The notes under the pieces were generated by a model. That model was not told the origin of the DNA, did not search any database, and saw nothing but the letters and a program-made list of their open reading frames with translations. From contig RSEE01000024.1 of the NCBI GenBank assembly GCA_003971905.1, forward strand, positions 434,001-498,000: 64,000 nt of DNA, given 5' to 3'. Below are positions 20,323-32,008 of the stretch, piece after piece (the stretch's first letter is position 1; each line of letters starts with the position of its first letter). The translations under genes and the position numbers were made by a program. This DNA is from Moniliella sp. 'wahieum' (taxonomy: Eukaryota > Basidiomycota > Moniliellomycetes > Moniliellales > Moniliellaceae).

Positions 20323-20972
20323 CCGTCTGCCCCTCTACCCCCACTCGTGCATGTAGGTAGGGGTGGGTGAGCCCGCACGGGTTCCATGGTTCCTCTCCTC
20401 CCGCCGACACATTGTTCCAGTATCGTTCCCATTGTTGTCACTTCCCCACTTCTGTGATTCTGCCGGTCATGTGATGAACATCTCATTCTCCTTCCCCCAT
20501 CCATGCGGTCTTCTCGACCAGCTTGGCCCGCTCGACCCTGGTACTTTGTTCACCCGCTCCTCTCCAACAGTGTCATAGCCTCCATTGTCAACCGCATCAT
20601 CAGCACCAACGTCCTTATCGTCACCGCACTGTCTGCATAAACGCAATGCCATCAAATGTCTCGCTACTACTAGCATCGATACGCTCAACGTACCAACCGG
20701 TTCTATTTTGGTGTACATTCCCATTTCCCATCCCCCGCTCTCGTCCTATTCCATCAATGCTCACAGCAAAAGTGTCGAGGCGGCCACGCCACTTATAGCG
20801 TGTGTTGCTCGACTCGTCTGATAATCAATGCGGACTAATACCTTATCGGTCCTCAAGATCGTTCCAACTACTAGTCTGGCAACATAAATGGATCCAAATG
20901 AATTCAACGATCGATCGTAACGCACAACCATCACACACGTTCATCTTCGCATGGCGACCAGAAGAGAAAAGG
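20323..20972. other. Intergenic between convergent METTL16-like and permease genes
   Basis: No supported gene. The region is less GC-rich than its neighbours and should contain both 3' UTRs. I saw no repeats in it. Confidence 0.45.
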
Positions 20973-22981
20973 TCACTCGTACAAACCCTGCAGTCGTATA
21001 GACCCCTTGAGAAACTCGCTGGGGCCTTCGTATCGCTTGTTGCTCCAAGCAAACCAATTGATCGCAGCGAGGATCAAAACAATCCCTACCACCGCCACGG
21101 CCCAATTCATCTCCCCAATCGTATTTACGCCGTTGACGGTACGGATGGGTTCCGAGGGGAAGAGGAAAAAGACGATGTCAAGGCCTGGTACGCAATTGCC
21201 ACCACATTCACAAAGATCCCGCCCCACCGACCAAACGTCCAGCGCCGCACGATCCCCAATTCGTCCATCCGCTTTCGGCCCCAGAGGAGCATAGCCGTGA
21301 TGCAGGGCAAGTAGGATAGTTGCAGCAGTACCACCGAGCTGCTCTGGGTCGCAACAAGTAGCTGGGACGGCCCAAACTCCAGCACGCCAATCACCACAAA
21401 CCAAAACAAGTTGAACATCGCAGCCCATACAGGCATTTCCCAGTACTTGGACGTGGACCCAATCCACTTGCCACAGGGCAACGCCTCGTCCCGCCCAAGC
21501 GCTTGTACCATGTGGTTCGCTGTCAAGTTGATCGCAGGGATGGTGAAAATCAGGGTCGACATGACCAGCATCGAGACAATGATCGCGCCTGCCTTGGATT
21601 CGACGGCTTGGTAGATAATCACCAGGAACGCTCCTCCTCCGGCTTCCAACGCTGTCGGCACATCGTTGACTGCTGCCAAAAACGCAATTAGCAGCACCAC
21701 CGCTGTTGAACCACCCATAATGCAGCTGACTACCATAGCCAGCGGTGCATCCCACGAGGGATGAGGGACCTCATTGACCAAATGTGCTGCCGCGTCCGCA
21801 CCCACCAATGAGAACTGAACCCAACGAAAGCAGGCGGGAAGAGAGGGAGGTCAGTTATAGGCTCTCGTCTCGCAGCGCTCACACACGCGACCCTGCCTCA
21901 GTTCCTCAGAGAGGAAGGAGGGTAAGGGAAAGAACCCTGGGGAAGTACTGGCACGCAACGTACCTGCGCATTCAAAAGACCTAGGATCCAGCACACGCCA
22001 TCGGACCACCCAGTGCCATTGGTGAAGGTAGCAAACACCCACTTCTGCTCACACGCCGGTTAGGGTCAGAACACAATTTTTTCCACGCCATATCGTCACC
22101 AAAAAGGGAGCAAGGCAGCATGCGCACCCATCGCGTAAGGTATCATGAGCGCCACTGCAGGCAAGTAGTACGACAAAAACCACGACCGCTCCCACCAAGG
22201 AACTTATCAACGCAGTCTTGTTCATCGCATCAATGATCTTGGCCCCGCAGACGCAGACAAAGGTGGAATAGGCCGTGATACCCATATAGATAACAAAGCG
22301 GACCCAATCCGTCGAGGTATAGCGGGGATGAAAGAGAGTGATGCACGCCTCCACGTAGGATCCTACCAGAGTTGGACCAGCTGCCGAAAGCACAATCCAT
22401 CCGCTCGCACCAACAAACCCAGCAAGATACGTTCCTACTCGGCCCAACGTCGACGTGCTGGAAAGCGCATACTGCCAATGATATTGCGCACCTGTAGCGC
22501 AGAGAGGACAGAGCCAGCAAAAGGAAGGGAAAAGTGAGTGTGAATGAGTGCGTGAGCGGTACAAAACCCCCCATAATAGATGCCAAACCATCACACCTCC
22601 TCACGCCAACACACGCCATAACATTCATCAACGTACCTGCTGTAGGGAACACATGGCACATCTCGGACAAGGAGCCTGCCACGCAGAGCGAGCACAGCGT
22701 CGCGACCAGCATACCATACACCACACTGACACTGCCCCCATCAGCCAGACCAATGTAGATGGAGATGGTCGAGGCAGCCCAGGTGTTGAGAATGGCAAAG
22801 CTAATGCCCAGCAGGGCAAGCTTGGACAAATGTTTCTTTCCTCCCGTACTTCGGCTAGCACGTCACCCCCAGGCCCACTCGCCTCAAAGGGGATCACCTC
22901 CACCATCGGCTTTTCGCCCATCACGCCCACAGCGTCTTTCCCCTCCAGGCCCAAATCAGACGCTTTGGAGGAAGAGGTCAT
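20973..22981 (-). CDS. Amino-acid/GABA-type permease (APC superfamily)
   Basis: A 12-helix plasma or vacuolar membrane transporter for amino acids, GABA or choline; the substrate cannot be fixed from sequence. The start at 22981 gives a hydrophilic cytosolic N-terminus (MTSSSKASDLGLEGKDAVG). The first helix region is KLALLGISFAILNTW, then HVFPTAGAQYHWQYAL, FTNGTGWSDGVCWILGLLNA, GADAAAHLVNEVPHPSWDAP and a C-terminal FFLFPSEPIRTVNGV motif. Introns fit at 22492-22636, 22045-22099 (donor uncertain) and 21815-21963. One base appears missing near 22831-22840 and one near 21181-21190. With both supplied, the exons add up to 553 residues, the normal family size. The pattern resembles fungal Uga4-like permeases. 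Confidence 0.87.
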
Positions 22982-24155
22982 GATGGAATGGGGCCAGCGG
23001 TGAGATCGGAGATCGGAGAGCGGAGCGCGCACCAGGCGATGGGCGGATGGAGAGGAGGCAAAGAAGATGGGGGATGAGGGGTGGGTGGAAGTGCCGATGC
23101 AAGATGAAATATGCCAAGGCGCGCATACTACCACCAACGGCTAATCGCTAAGTTTTAAACAGGGGCCGAACGGCAGATGCATCCTTGGCGCTGAGGCTCA
23201 TATCTCGCAGCGCTCAGCCGCTCACAGTTGAGCGAAAACCGCAGTGCAAGTGCAGCCCCTGCAAAGCCCCCTTCTGCAGCCACAGCAAATAAGCGATCGC
23301 TTGGCAACTGCTCCACGTTCTCAGTCATCCAGTGGTATCGATAGTCATTTGGTGCTATAGTCACCGTCACTAGGCACACTACCAGGCACTAATCACTTCA
23401 CTACTAGCACTATAGTGACTGAGACTCCCAGGCCCAAAACCTGGGCCTCTATCGAGGTTAGGCCTTAGGCCGATTATCGATTATCGATTATCTCGATTAT
23501 CGACCTACAGGCGCCACTCTATCGAGCCAATCAAACTAATCAAGCCTTGCATCCCCACAAACACGCTCGGCTCTACTCGCTGATCGAACCCTGTATGAGG
23601 CCTTTAGCCAGCACAGCCTGGTGCCCCACTGCCCTTGGCAGATTAACTCGGGATTGTCAGCTGAGGAGACTTGGGGCGGCCCAGCCACGCCCTCCACTGT
23701 TATCGGTTATCAATTGCCAATACAGGCAGACGCTCGTTGGGGCATCTGCCTCTCTTGGACGCTGCCGTTACTAATACGCAAGGCATAGATGGAGTTACGC
23801 GGTACGCGCGCTACGCGGTACGCAGCAAGAGACAATGGCTCGCAGGCTCACCACCGAGCTCCGCCAGCTCAGCCTCCCGGGCTGATAACCTGGTAATCAA
23901 GAACATTAATCACACAGGCACAATCTAATCTCGCCTCCCGCTGCCTATCGATCCCATCTGGTTCGTCTCAGACGTCCGCCCCGGCTCGCCCACACTGGCC
24001 AGCGCTTCGGCTTTAGATATGACGACCGCTCTGGCACCTCGCCGCTTGTGACTTTAAATTCAGGTTGTGCATTGAGGCTGTCAATTGCATGTCAATGTGA
24101 CATGTGACATGTGACCGGGGTCCATGTCACCGGCCACCCATCTCGGCCCCAGGCC
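22982..24155. other. Intergenic: permease promoter to retroelement remnant
   Basis: No supported gene. A CGATTATCGATTATCGATTA array occurs near 23472-23503. GTGACATGTGACATGTGACC lies at 24097-24116, next to the retroelement breakpoint. A tRNA-like B box near 23582 was examined and rejected. Confidence 0.45.
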
Positions 24156-26640
24156 TCACCGGTTATGACCGGCCAAGCCAGAGTCGTGGGCCCAGAACAG
24201 GACGCAGGCTCGCAAGTCCTCGACATCCGGAACGTACAGGGCCGTCCCCTTCCAAAGGCAACCGTCGCGGACAATCAGGCCCGCCCCGTCGCGAGCCGCC
24301 GCTTCCCACAAGGGGTCAGCAGGGACCAGGGCGTGGGTCCGGAGGGCGAGGAGTTCGTCAGCCGTCGGGCGCTCCTCCTCGAGTGCGAGGGCTTCCGCGT
24401 CCACGGCGGCCTCTAAGGCCAATAGGGACAGGTCCTCTGGGGTCGCATCTCTAACGGAAACCGGTGTTAAGAGTGGGGGAGGGGGAAAGGAGGGGGGCGC
24501 GGACCGAGTGTGGGGCCCACTGCGCGACAGGCCGTCGGCGGCGCCGGTGCCGCTGCCCCGGCAGTAGACGAGGCTGATGTTGTACTGGGAGAGGGCCTGG
24601 TGCCAGCGCACCAACCTACCCTTGGCTGGCGTGTCCTTCCGGCAAGCGACGAGGGCCTAGTGATCAGTCAGCACTTCTACCCGATCGACGCTGGCGGCGA
24701 AGTGGCGCCAAACGTGCAAGGACTGCACGATGGCAAACAATTCCTTTTCCGACACCGTCCAGCGCAGCTGGGAGTCGCGCAGGGCGCGCGGGTAGTACGC
24801 TATCGGGTGCCACTCCCCCTCCGCGCCGGGCTGAGCGAGGACCGCGTCAATACCCACGTCCGACGCATCCGTCTCTAGGCGAAGGGGCTTGGACGCGTCG
24901 AAGTGGGCGAGGGCCGGGGTCGAGGCGAAACGGTGCTTGAGGGCGGCGAAGGCAGAAGCGCAGGAAGGAGACCAATCGAAACGGGCCCCTTTGCCGAGGA
25001 GATGCTGGAGCGGGCGGGCGATGCGGGTGAAGGACGGAACGAAGTGACGGTAGTGATTGACGAAGCCCAGGATGACCTGTGTTTCTCGGATGGAAGTGGG
25101 CTGGGGCTATTGCTGGACCGCCTCGACCTTGGCCGGGTCCATCTCCACACCCTCCGGAGAGATTATGAGGCCGAGGTACTCCGTCCGGCGCATATGGAAT
25201 TCGCATTTCTCGAGTTTGAGGAACACGTTGTGGGCATGTAGGCGACGAAGCACTTCACGGACGTGAGCCTCGTGCTCATCCTCCCGCTCCGAGAGGACCA
25301 AAATGTCATCCAAAAACGCCAGCACCGTCACGTCCAAAAGAACGCGGAAGATGTCGTTGATAAAGCCCTGGAAGGTAGCGGAAGCGTTGGTCAGACCGAA
25401 AGGCATCACAAGGGATTCGAAGTGGCCGTAGCGGGTACGGAAGGCCGTCTTCCACTGGTCGCCCTCGCGAACGCGCAGTAGGTTGAAGGCATTGCGCAGG
25501 TCCAACTTGAGGAAGATGCGAGCAGGGCCAACTGATTCAGAGCGTCCTCGATGAGGGGGAGGGCGAGGCGATTCTTGACAGTCTGGGAAGTGAGCGCGCG
25601 ATAGTCCACGCAGAGGCGCAGGGAGCCGTCCTTATTCCGAACGAAGAGGACTCCGGCGCCGTACGGTGACTTGCACGGGCGAATGAAGCCGGCGGCGAGA
25701 TTCTCCTTGAGCTACTTGGCCAGAAAGTCCGACTCCTCGCGGGACGTAATGCAGAGGCGGTGGGCGCTGGGCGTCGCCCCATCCACGAGGTCAATGGCGT
25801 GATCGGCGGAACGGTGGGGGGGAAGGGTTTGAGCCCCCGCCTTGGACCAGAGGTGCAGGAAGTCATGGTACGCGGCCGGTACTTTGGCCCGGATAGCGGC
25901 CAAGTACTCGGGGGGGTCGGGCGGGGCGAGGGCGGGGAACGCGGGGGTGGGATCGAGGGACTCTTCCTCATCCGCCTCCGCCGCGGAGATGCTCGCCTCC
26001 CAGCCCTCCAGCTCAAAGCCCGGCAGGCCGAACACAGTTGCATCGGGGTCCGCGGACAGGGTGGCCTCGAACTGGTCGAAGGTCAGCACCGAGGCGAGCA
26101 AGGGGGGGGGGGGGGGAAGCGGGACCTACCGAGGCGGGGGCGGCGGAGGGAAGTGGAGGCAGGGCGAGGCGGGGGGGGCGGAAGGGGGGGGGGAGGGCGG
26201 TAGGAGGGGGCACAGACAGGGGTAGGGGCGGGGCGGGGGGCAAAGCGGGGGTGCGGGCGGAGGTGGAGCCAAGGGGGAGGGGGAGGGGGAGGGTGGAGGC
26301 GGGGGTACGGGGGCGGAGGTGCGTGCTACACCCCGCCTTGTCAAAGGAGAGCGTGGAGTGGCGGAAGCTGGCGGTCGGGTCGTGGGTGCGAAGGAAGGAA
26401 AGACGAAGAACGACGGGGCGAGAGAGGGAGGTGACGTGGAAAGTCTCGACGGACAGGTGGTCGCCCACGTAGAGAGGGAGGGTCACGCAATGAGTGATGT
26501 GGCCGGGCGCGATGGGGCGCCCGTCGATTACGCGAACGGCGACGGGGACGGGGAGGGGCTGGAGGGGGATACGGTGGGGCAAACGAACGAGAAGTCAATG
26601 AACAAGGTGCTGGCGCAGGAATCGACAAGAGCAGAGCAGG
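24156..26640 (-). pseudogene. Retroelement pol remnant (protease, RT, RNase H, integrase start)
   Basis: The protease active-site region reads DSCAS where D-S/T-G is expected (about 26620), so it is probably inactive. The RT region has [28 protein letters not shown] and a FLDD active-site box, a variant of YxDD. RNase H is seen as SEKELFAIVQ followed by LTDH and, after an in-frame stop at 24657-24659, ALVACRKD. Another stop interrupts the frame at 25712-25714 before RT. The integrase zinc-finger region is cut off just after HDSGLAGHNR. Several frame changes confirm decay. Confidence 0.85.
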
Positions 26641-26710
26641 CCACCGAGGAGGTGGGAGCACCGAGGCGGACAGGAATCAAGAAGGGGGCGGTGGGAGACA
26701 GATAGACGCG

Positions 26711-27361
26711 CTAGACAGATCCAGCGGCCGCGTCGGAACGCCGCGTGCCACGGGTCGGGCATTCCCGCAGGAAATGTCCCGCCTGACCGCAGTAGAGGCA
26801 GAGGTTATGATCGAGGCGAAACCGACGGCGCGCCTCTGAGTTGGCCGGTTTCTCGGGGCTGGGACCCGCGATGGCGGTGACGGCGGCGCTCAAGTCCATA
26901 GGTTCGGGCCGGCCACTGGGATCCTGAGTGCGGTCGAGCGCGACGGCGCGGTCACGGACCGCGACGTAGCGCTCAAGTGAAGCTTCTCCGGGGGCCGCCT
27001 GGGACAGGATGAGGTGTCGGATGTCCGTGCGCAAACCCCATAAAAATGCGGCCTGCTGGTGGTGCGGGTGGAGGTCGTAGCCGAGGCGCTGGAGGATCCC
27101 CTCGAAGCGCTGGACGTATTCGTACACCGAGCCGGTCTGGCGGCACTCATGCAGATTGGCGACCGCCGTTAACTGCGGGTACGGATCGCCCCAACGCCGC
27201 GCTTTCGATGCCTGCATCGGAGGCTGCATCGACAAGGATGGGCAGCAACAAGCGGAGTCAAGGGGCGCAGCTCGCCGTGCGCACGCATCCGGCTTCGTGC
27301 GCAGCGACAGGAGAGGAGTGCGAAAAGGGAGCAAGGTCCCGAGGGGCGGCAGAGGTCCCAA
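26711..27361 (-). pseudogene. Retroelement gag with zinc knuckle
   Basis: A 216-codon open stretch encodes a capsid-like segment (WGDPYPQLTAVANL, YEYVQRFEGILQRLGYD, FLWGLRTDIRHLI) and near the end a CX2CX4HX4C knuckle, CLYCGQAGHFLREC. The N-terminal portion of gag is not clearly readable; it may continue towards 27530 in another frame. This is the best-preserved part of the element. Confidence 0.8.
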
Positions 27362-27818
27362 AGTGTTGGTTGGTGGCGGAGATGCAAAAGCCGCCCAGAC
27401 GCGACGAGATCATATTCGGCGTCGCTAGGGTTATAGGCGGTGTGGCCGTAGCCAATGTGGATGAATTGCGCAACCGATGCGGGGGGCGGTTACCATGGTC
27501 TGGGTTCATTGGTCCATTCCCCCCTACCACATTCCCGATACAGGGGGGCTTGAGCCGCCGCAGCAGCAGCTATTATCGCGCCATCCTCTACAACATCTTT
27601 GTGGGGCCGGCTGTTTATCTTCCCGTCATGAGCGGCACCATCAGTCTCCTCCCTCTAACTCTGCCACACCCGATGCTGTGCCAATCTTCAGTGTGGCACC
27701 CATGCACCAGCCTTTAGAGGCCCATTCCCTTCCCCGGCTCCAATCAGGGTTCATAAGTACATCCCAAAACATCCACACCACTGGCTGGGAGATCGCAAGC
27801 ACCAATACTCCATTAAAC

Positions 27819-29298
27819 ATGGCCGAACTACCTCTTTCCAACATAGACCAAGGCGAGTTGGCCACATCAAGTTTTGCTCCTACTGCCTCCCACACTCACG
27901 AAGCAAATGCAACATCCTCTCAGTCTTCATGGCCAGGCACTGCGCAGCCGGCCTATTTCGATTTCGGTCGCCCGCCATCTGGTAGCCTGCCTCTCTCGCA
28001 ACTTTCACGGCTCACTCATGCACGCTGCAGCACCAATACTGAAGGTTCCATCTCCATACCCGCTTCGCATCCCTTGGTCTCCTCGAGCGACTGGATCGCA
28101 TTTGTCCCACCCATGTCTCGTGTCTCTGGAACTGCTCATTCCTCTCACTCCGCTCCTTTTACCGAGGGAAAGGCGTGGAAGGAAGGAGAATGTGGGGGAT
28201 GAGGCTTTAGGATTATCCCCCGCTGGACCATCAGAGAATTCGCAAGCAACATTATCCTCGTCAGGAACTTCAGCTCACCCGAGTCAACTCCTCGAACCGG
28301 CAGCGATGATGAGAGGGCGTGGCCCTCGAGAAGAGGTAAGAATCCCATCCGCTAAGCTCTTATTCAACCAGCTTCGCCAGGCTGGGTTGTCTAATGAAGT
28401 TCCAAGTGGTTCGTGTGCGGATGAATGTGTCGATGGATTGATGACCTCCTTCCCGTTTCCTTCCCAGCCGCCCGTCGAAGGGGATCCCTCCAGGCCAATG
28501 GGAGGCAACGACCCACCCCTTCCCACTGCATGGTCGACTGCCCCAATTCGTAAAACGTATGCCCTTCGCCGATCATTGCACACTTCCGGGACCGATGAGG
28601 AAAAAAACAGCAACCCATCACGAAATGGGCAGGGTTTATCAAGCAAAAGAGCACGATATCTTTCCCCAGCGGCAGAGGGAGAAGTTGCGCGCACGGCCGA
28701 AGAGAAGACTACGCCACTTGCTGCGACGCGTAATGCCTCTGCTTCTGCTAGGGGTAGCAGCCCCCCCGGCCAATTGGGATCGCGCAAGGCATCTACGGCT
28801 AAGTCACGGGGCGTTGGCGAAGTGTCAGCTACGTCTTTTGGCGCGCCAGCCCCAAGCGAAAGGGGAGGGCAGAGCTCGTGCTCTACCCCTTTGGCTGCTG
28901 GGACCGAGTCAGATCTGCCTGCCTCGCAGCCGATCCAATCTACCCTCCACAGCTCTGCGCTTGCATCGGAAGAACCGACGTCTGCGAGCAGCCCGCGGCG
29001 TGAGGCAGCGTTCTTCGCCCGGCCTTCTGGGGCTGGAGAACGTACGAGTGCAATCAAGCGAGGAAGTTACGGGACGGCAAAGCTTTGCCAAGTTCAACGA
29101 GGGCTGGATTCTCTCCGGCTCTCGCACGCGCACTGGTACCAGATCGAACGACCTACGGCGCTAATGTTGGGGTCGTTCGGATGGCGGAAACGATGTACGC
29201 TCTCCTCTCCTCCGCCCGCACTTGGGCTCCGCATGTGTTGGGCACCATTCGAATCAATCAGAGCGTCTACAGTACCATGTTTGCAGCTGGTTGGCTGA
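27819..29298 (+). CDS. Unrecognised Ser/Pro-rich protein
   Basis: A plausible start is ATG 27819 (MAELPLSNIDQGELATSSF). The product is rich in Ser, Thr, Pro and Ala throughout. It contains SAKLLFNQLRQAGLSNEVPS, a KKNSNPSRNGQ-like stretch with KRARYLSPAAEGEV, and many S/T-P sites suited to kinases. The coding signal changes frame at about 28170-28200 and again at about 29060-29090, where RQSFAKFNEGWILSGSRTR appears. The true 3' end is uncertain (29164, 29298 or 29339). No family was recognised; a nuclear regulatory protein is possible. It begins about 290 bp beyond the retroelement remnant. Confidence 0.42.
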
Positions 29299-29339
29299 GC
29301 CGTGCTGTTGACGACGAGCATTCATGGTGCATGCGATGA

Positions 29340-29996
29340 TGTAGCATACCAGGGGAAACGTGTTGCCTCGACGACATTGCTCGACGTAGGATTATCGCAG
29401 CCAGCCTTAGTAATCCTACCCAGCCGAGTGAAAACGGCACATCCCCCTGTGAAATCGGGCGTGCGCGTGACGCGTGACGCGTGACACATGACTAGTGACT
29501 AGTGCGGCCTGCTGATCACAACGATCACATGCACATGCCAAGGTCGCAGTGTTAAATCCGCCGGCTGGACACGCGCCGACCGGCCCGAGGCAAGCGACAG
29601 CCGAGCCCTGGGTCTTGCAGCTTGCCTGATCCAGCGCCCAGCCACCTAGCGCCCCAGCAGCCGTACAAGTTACAAGGCCGCAGGCCTCAGTCCGACGTGC
29701 TGCTGCGGAGGCCTAGGGTTTCCCAGTCCGCCGCCCCCTGCAGCTGCCCGAGGCGCACCGGCCACCGCGAACCACCGGCCCGGCTCGCCCGGTGTGCCCG
29801 GCGCGGACATTACTAACGGCCCATGTTGCACACTGCCCCCATGCGTGCCTGCGACGCGGCGGGGCAATCCAGATTTGGGCAGGCAGGTATCACCGCATTC
29901 TTCCAGCCGCTACTTGGTGCCACCCGCTGCTGCCCCTCTGTCTTTTGCTCCTCCATCTGGGCATTCAGCACTCCCATCCACAGCCCCTACCTCACT
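29340..29996. other. Intergenic: ETF-QO promoter region
   Basis: No supported gene. GTGACGCGTGACGCGTGACA (about 29467-29486) is a tandem palindromic word also found near 10830-10844 (GTGACGCGTGACGCGTGAC). Confidence 0.45.
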
Positions 29997-32008
29997 ATGC
30001 TTGCTACTGTTGCTCGCCGAGCGCCGCTGCGGGTCGCCCAGCCCGCACGGGTGGCACTTGCCTCGACGTCGGTCGCGTCGCCCCCGCGCCTCCTCTCTCT
30101 TCGTCCCTGGCAGGTGGCGCGGCGCGCTGCTGCCCACCTGTTCCCGTTCCGCACGGCATGCGTACCTTCAGCTCTTCGCGCCCCGCCCGCTCCGCCGAGG
30201 AGGATGCGGAGGAGGAGGTGGAGCGTGTGGTGGACCACTGCGACGTGCTGATTGTCGGGGGCGGCCCGGCTGGTCTCAGTGCGGCGATCCGCATCAAGCA
30301 GCTCGCCGAGGAAAAGGGAGAAGAGATCCGGGTGGTGCTGCTGGAGAAGGGTGCGGAAATTGGCAACCACATCTTGTCGGGTGCGGTGATTCAGCCGAAT
30401 GCGCTGAATGAGCTTATTCCCGACTGGAAGGAAAAAGGCGCGCACTCAACCAGCCAGCGACCGAGGACCACATGTATCTCCTCACTGAGAAGAGTAAGAT
30501 CCCGCTCCCCGAGATTCCCCAATTGAGCAACACTGGGAACTACGTTGTGTCCCTTTCGCGAGTCGCCACCTGGCTTGGCGAGCAGGCCGAGGAGGCTGGC
30601 GTGGAATTGTACCCTGGCTTTGCCGGGGCCCAAGTGGTGTGGGACGTGGATGCGGCGGGGAGGAAGCGGGTGGGTGTCAAGGGGGTGGTCACGAACGACA
30701 TTGGGATTGGCAAAGATGGCCAGCCGAAAGACTCGTTTGAACCTGGGATGGAGTTCCGTGCGCCCATCATCTCTTTGCCGAGGGCGCGCATGGCAGCTTG
30801 AGTTTGCAGGTGATCAAGGAGCTGGGCTTGCGGGAACAAGTGGGCGCCGACCCGCAGACGTATGCGATCGGATCAAGGAGGTGTGGAGGGTGCCGCCGGA
30901 GCAGCACACCCCGGGCAAGGTTGTTCACTGGTCGGCTGGCCGTTGAATATGACGACGTATGGCGGGGGCTTGGATGTACCACATGGAGGACAACATGGTC
31001 TCGGTCGGCTTGGTTACTGCCCTGGACTATGCCAATCCCTATCTGTCGCCCTTCCGTGAATTCCAGCGGATGAAACACCCCTCTGTTCAAGTCGGTGTTG
31101 GAGGGAGGTGAGTGTTTGGCGTACGCGCGCGTGTACTCAACGAGGGAGGGTACCAATCCATCCCCAAGCTGCACTTTTCCGGAGGTGCGTTGATCGGCTG
31201 CTCGGCCGGGTTTGTGAACCTGGCCAAGATTAAGGGTACCCATAACGCCATGAAAACGGGCATGACCGCCGCCGAGGCGGCGGTTGACGCCATCCTCAAG
31301 GCCCGAGCTGAACTCCCGGAAGACGCCGAAGCCGAGTCGGATGAAGAGGGACCCATCCTGCCCCCACTGGACATTGAGGCATACAAGACGAAGCTGGATG
31401 ACACGTGGGTGCTCGATGAACTAAAGGAGGTGCGTAACCTGCGCCCGTCGTTCAACACCCCTCTGGGCCTTTTCGGCGGTCTGGCCTACTCTGGGGTAGA
31501 GACAGTCCTGCTGAGGGGCAAGAGCCCGTGGACGTTCCACCACCATGGCAGCGACGCTTCTCACACCGAACCTGCCTCGCAACACAAACCGATCGATTAC
31601 CCCAAGCCGGATGGTAAGATTTCCTTTGACATTCTCACTTCGGTCGCTCGTACCGGTACCTACCATGCCGAAGACCAGCCGTCGCATCTCAAGGTCAAGG
31701 ATGGGGACCGCGAGGGCCATGTGAAGCGTAACGTGGGCACCTATGCTGGTCTCTTGGGTCGTGTGTGCCCTGCGGCAGTGTATGAATATGTGGAGGAAGA
31801 GGACCCCAAAGCGCAGGATGCGTTGGGCCAGAAGCTGGTTATCAACAGCCAAAACTGCATTCAGTGCGTTCTTATCCCCCCCCCCTTCCTGAGTCGTGCG
31901 CTAACACATCCTTCCAGCTGCAAGACATGCTCGATCAAGACGCCAGACCAGAGCATCGTTTGGACTGTGCCTGAAGGCGGCGGTGGCCCCAAGTACTCGT
32001 TGACCTAG
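29997..32008 (+). CDS. CIR2: Electron transfer flavoprotein-ubiquinone oxidoreductase, mitochondrial
   Basis: ETF-QO passes electrons from ETF to ubiquinone in the inner mitochondrial membrane. A basic, Arg/Ala-rich presequence starts at ATG 29997 and ends near [15 protein letters not shown]. The FAD motif is [20 protein letters not shown], followed by [19 protein letters not shown]. Downstream are [52 protein letters not shown] and, after an intron at 31864-31917 (54 nt), the 4Fe-4S ligand run NCIHCKTC. About eight single-base frame breaks lie between 30100 and 31131 (near 30130, 30443, 30764, 30870, 30929, 30973, 31091, 31127). From 31135 to the stop the frame is clean. Identity is certain; functional integrity depends on resequencing. 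Confidence 0.9.

Larger units (their letters stand above)
24156..27530 (-). mobile_element. Decayed, 3'-truncated Ty3/gypsy-like LTR retrotransposon
   Basis: Reading leftwards the order is gag with a zinc knuckle, protease, reverse transcriptase, RNase H and the start of the integrase zinc-binding region, the Ty3/gypsy order. The element stops abruptly near 24156, so the integrase core and 3' LTR are absent. I could not find LTRs. Frames change repeatedly, stop codons interrupt pol, and a poly-purine low-complexity stretch (about 26100-26300) sits between protease and RT. It is almost certainly immobile. The right boundary is approximate. Confidence 0.85.

Noticed and set aside
23560-23640. 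tRNA-like B box (GGTTCGATC on the minus strand)
   Set aside because: No matching T-stem, A box at proper distance or acceptor stem could be drawn.
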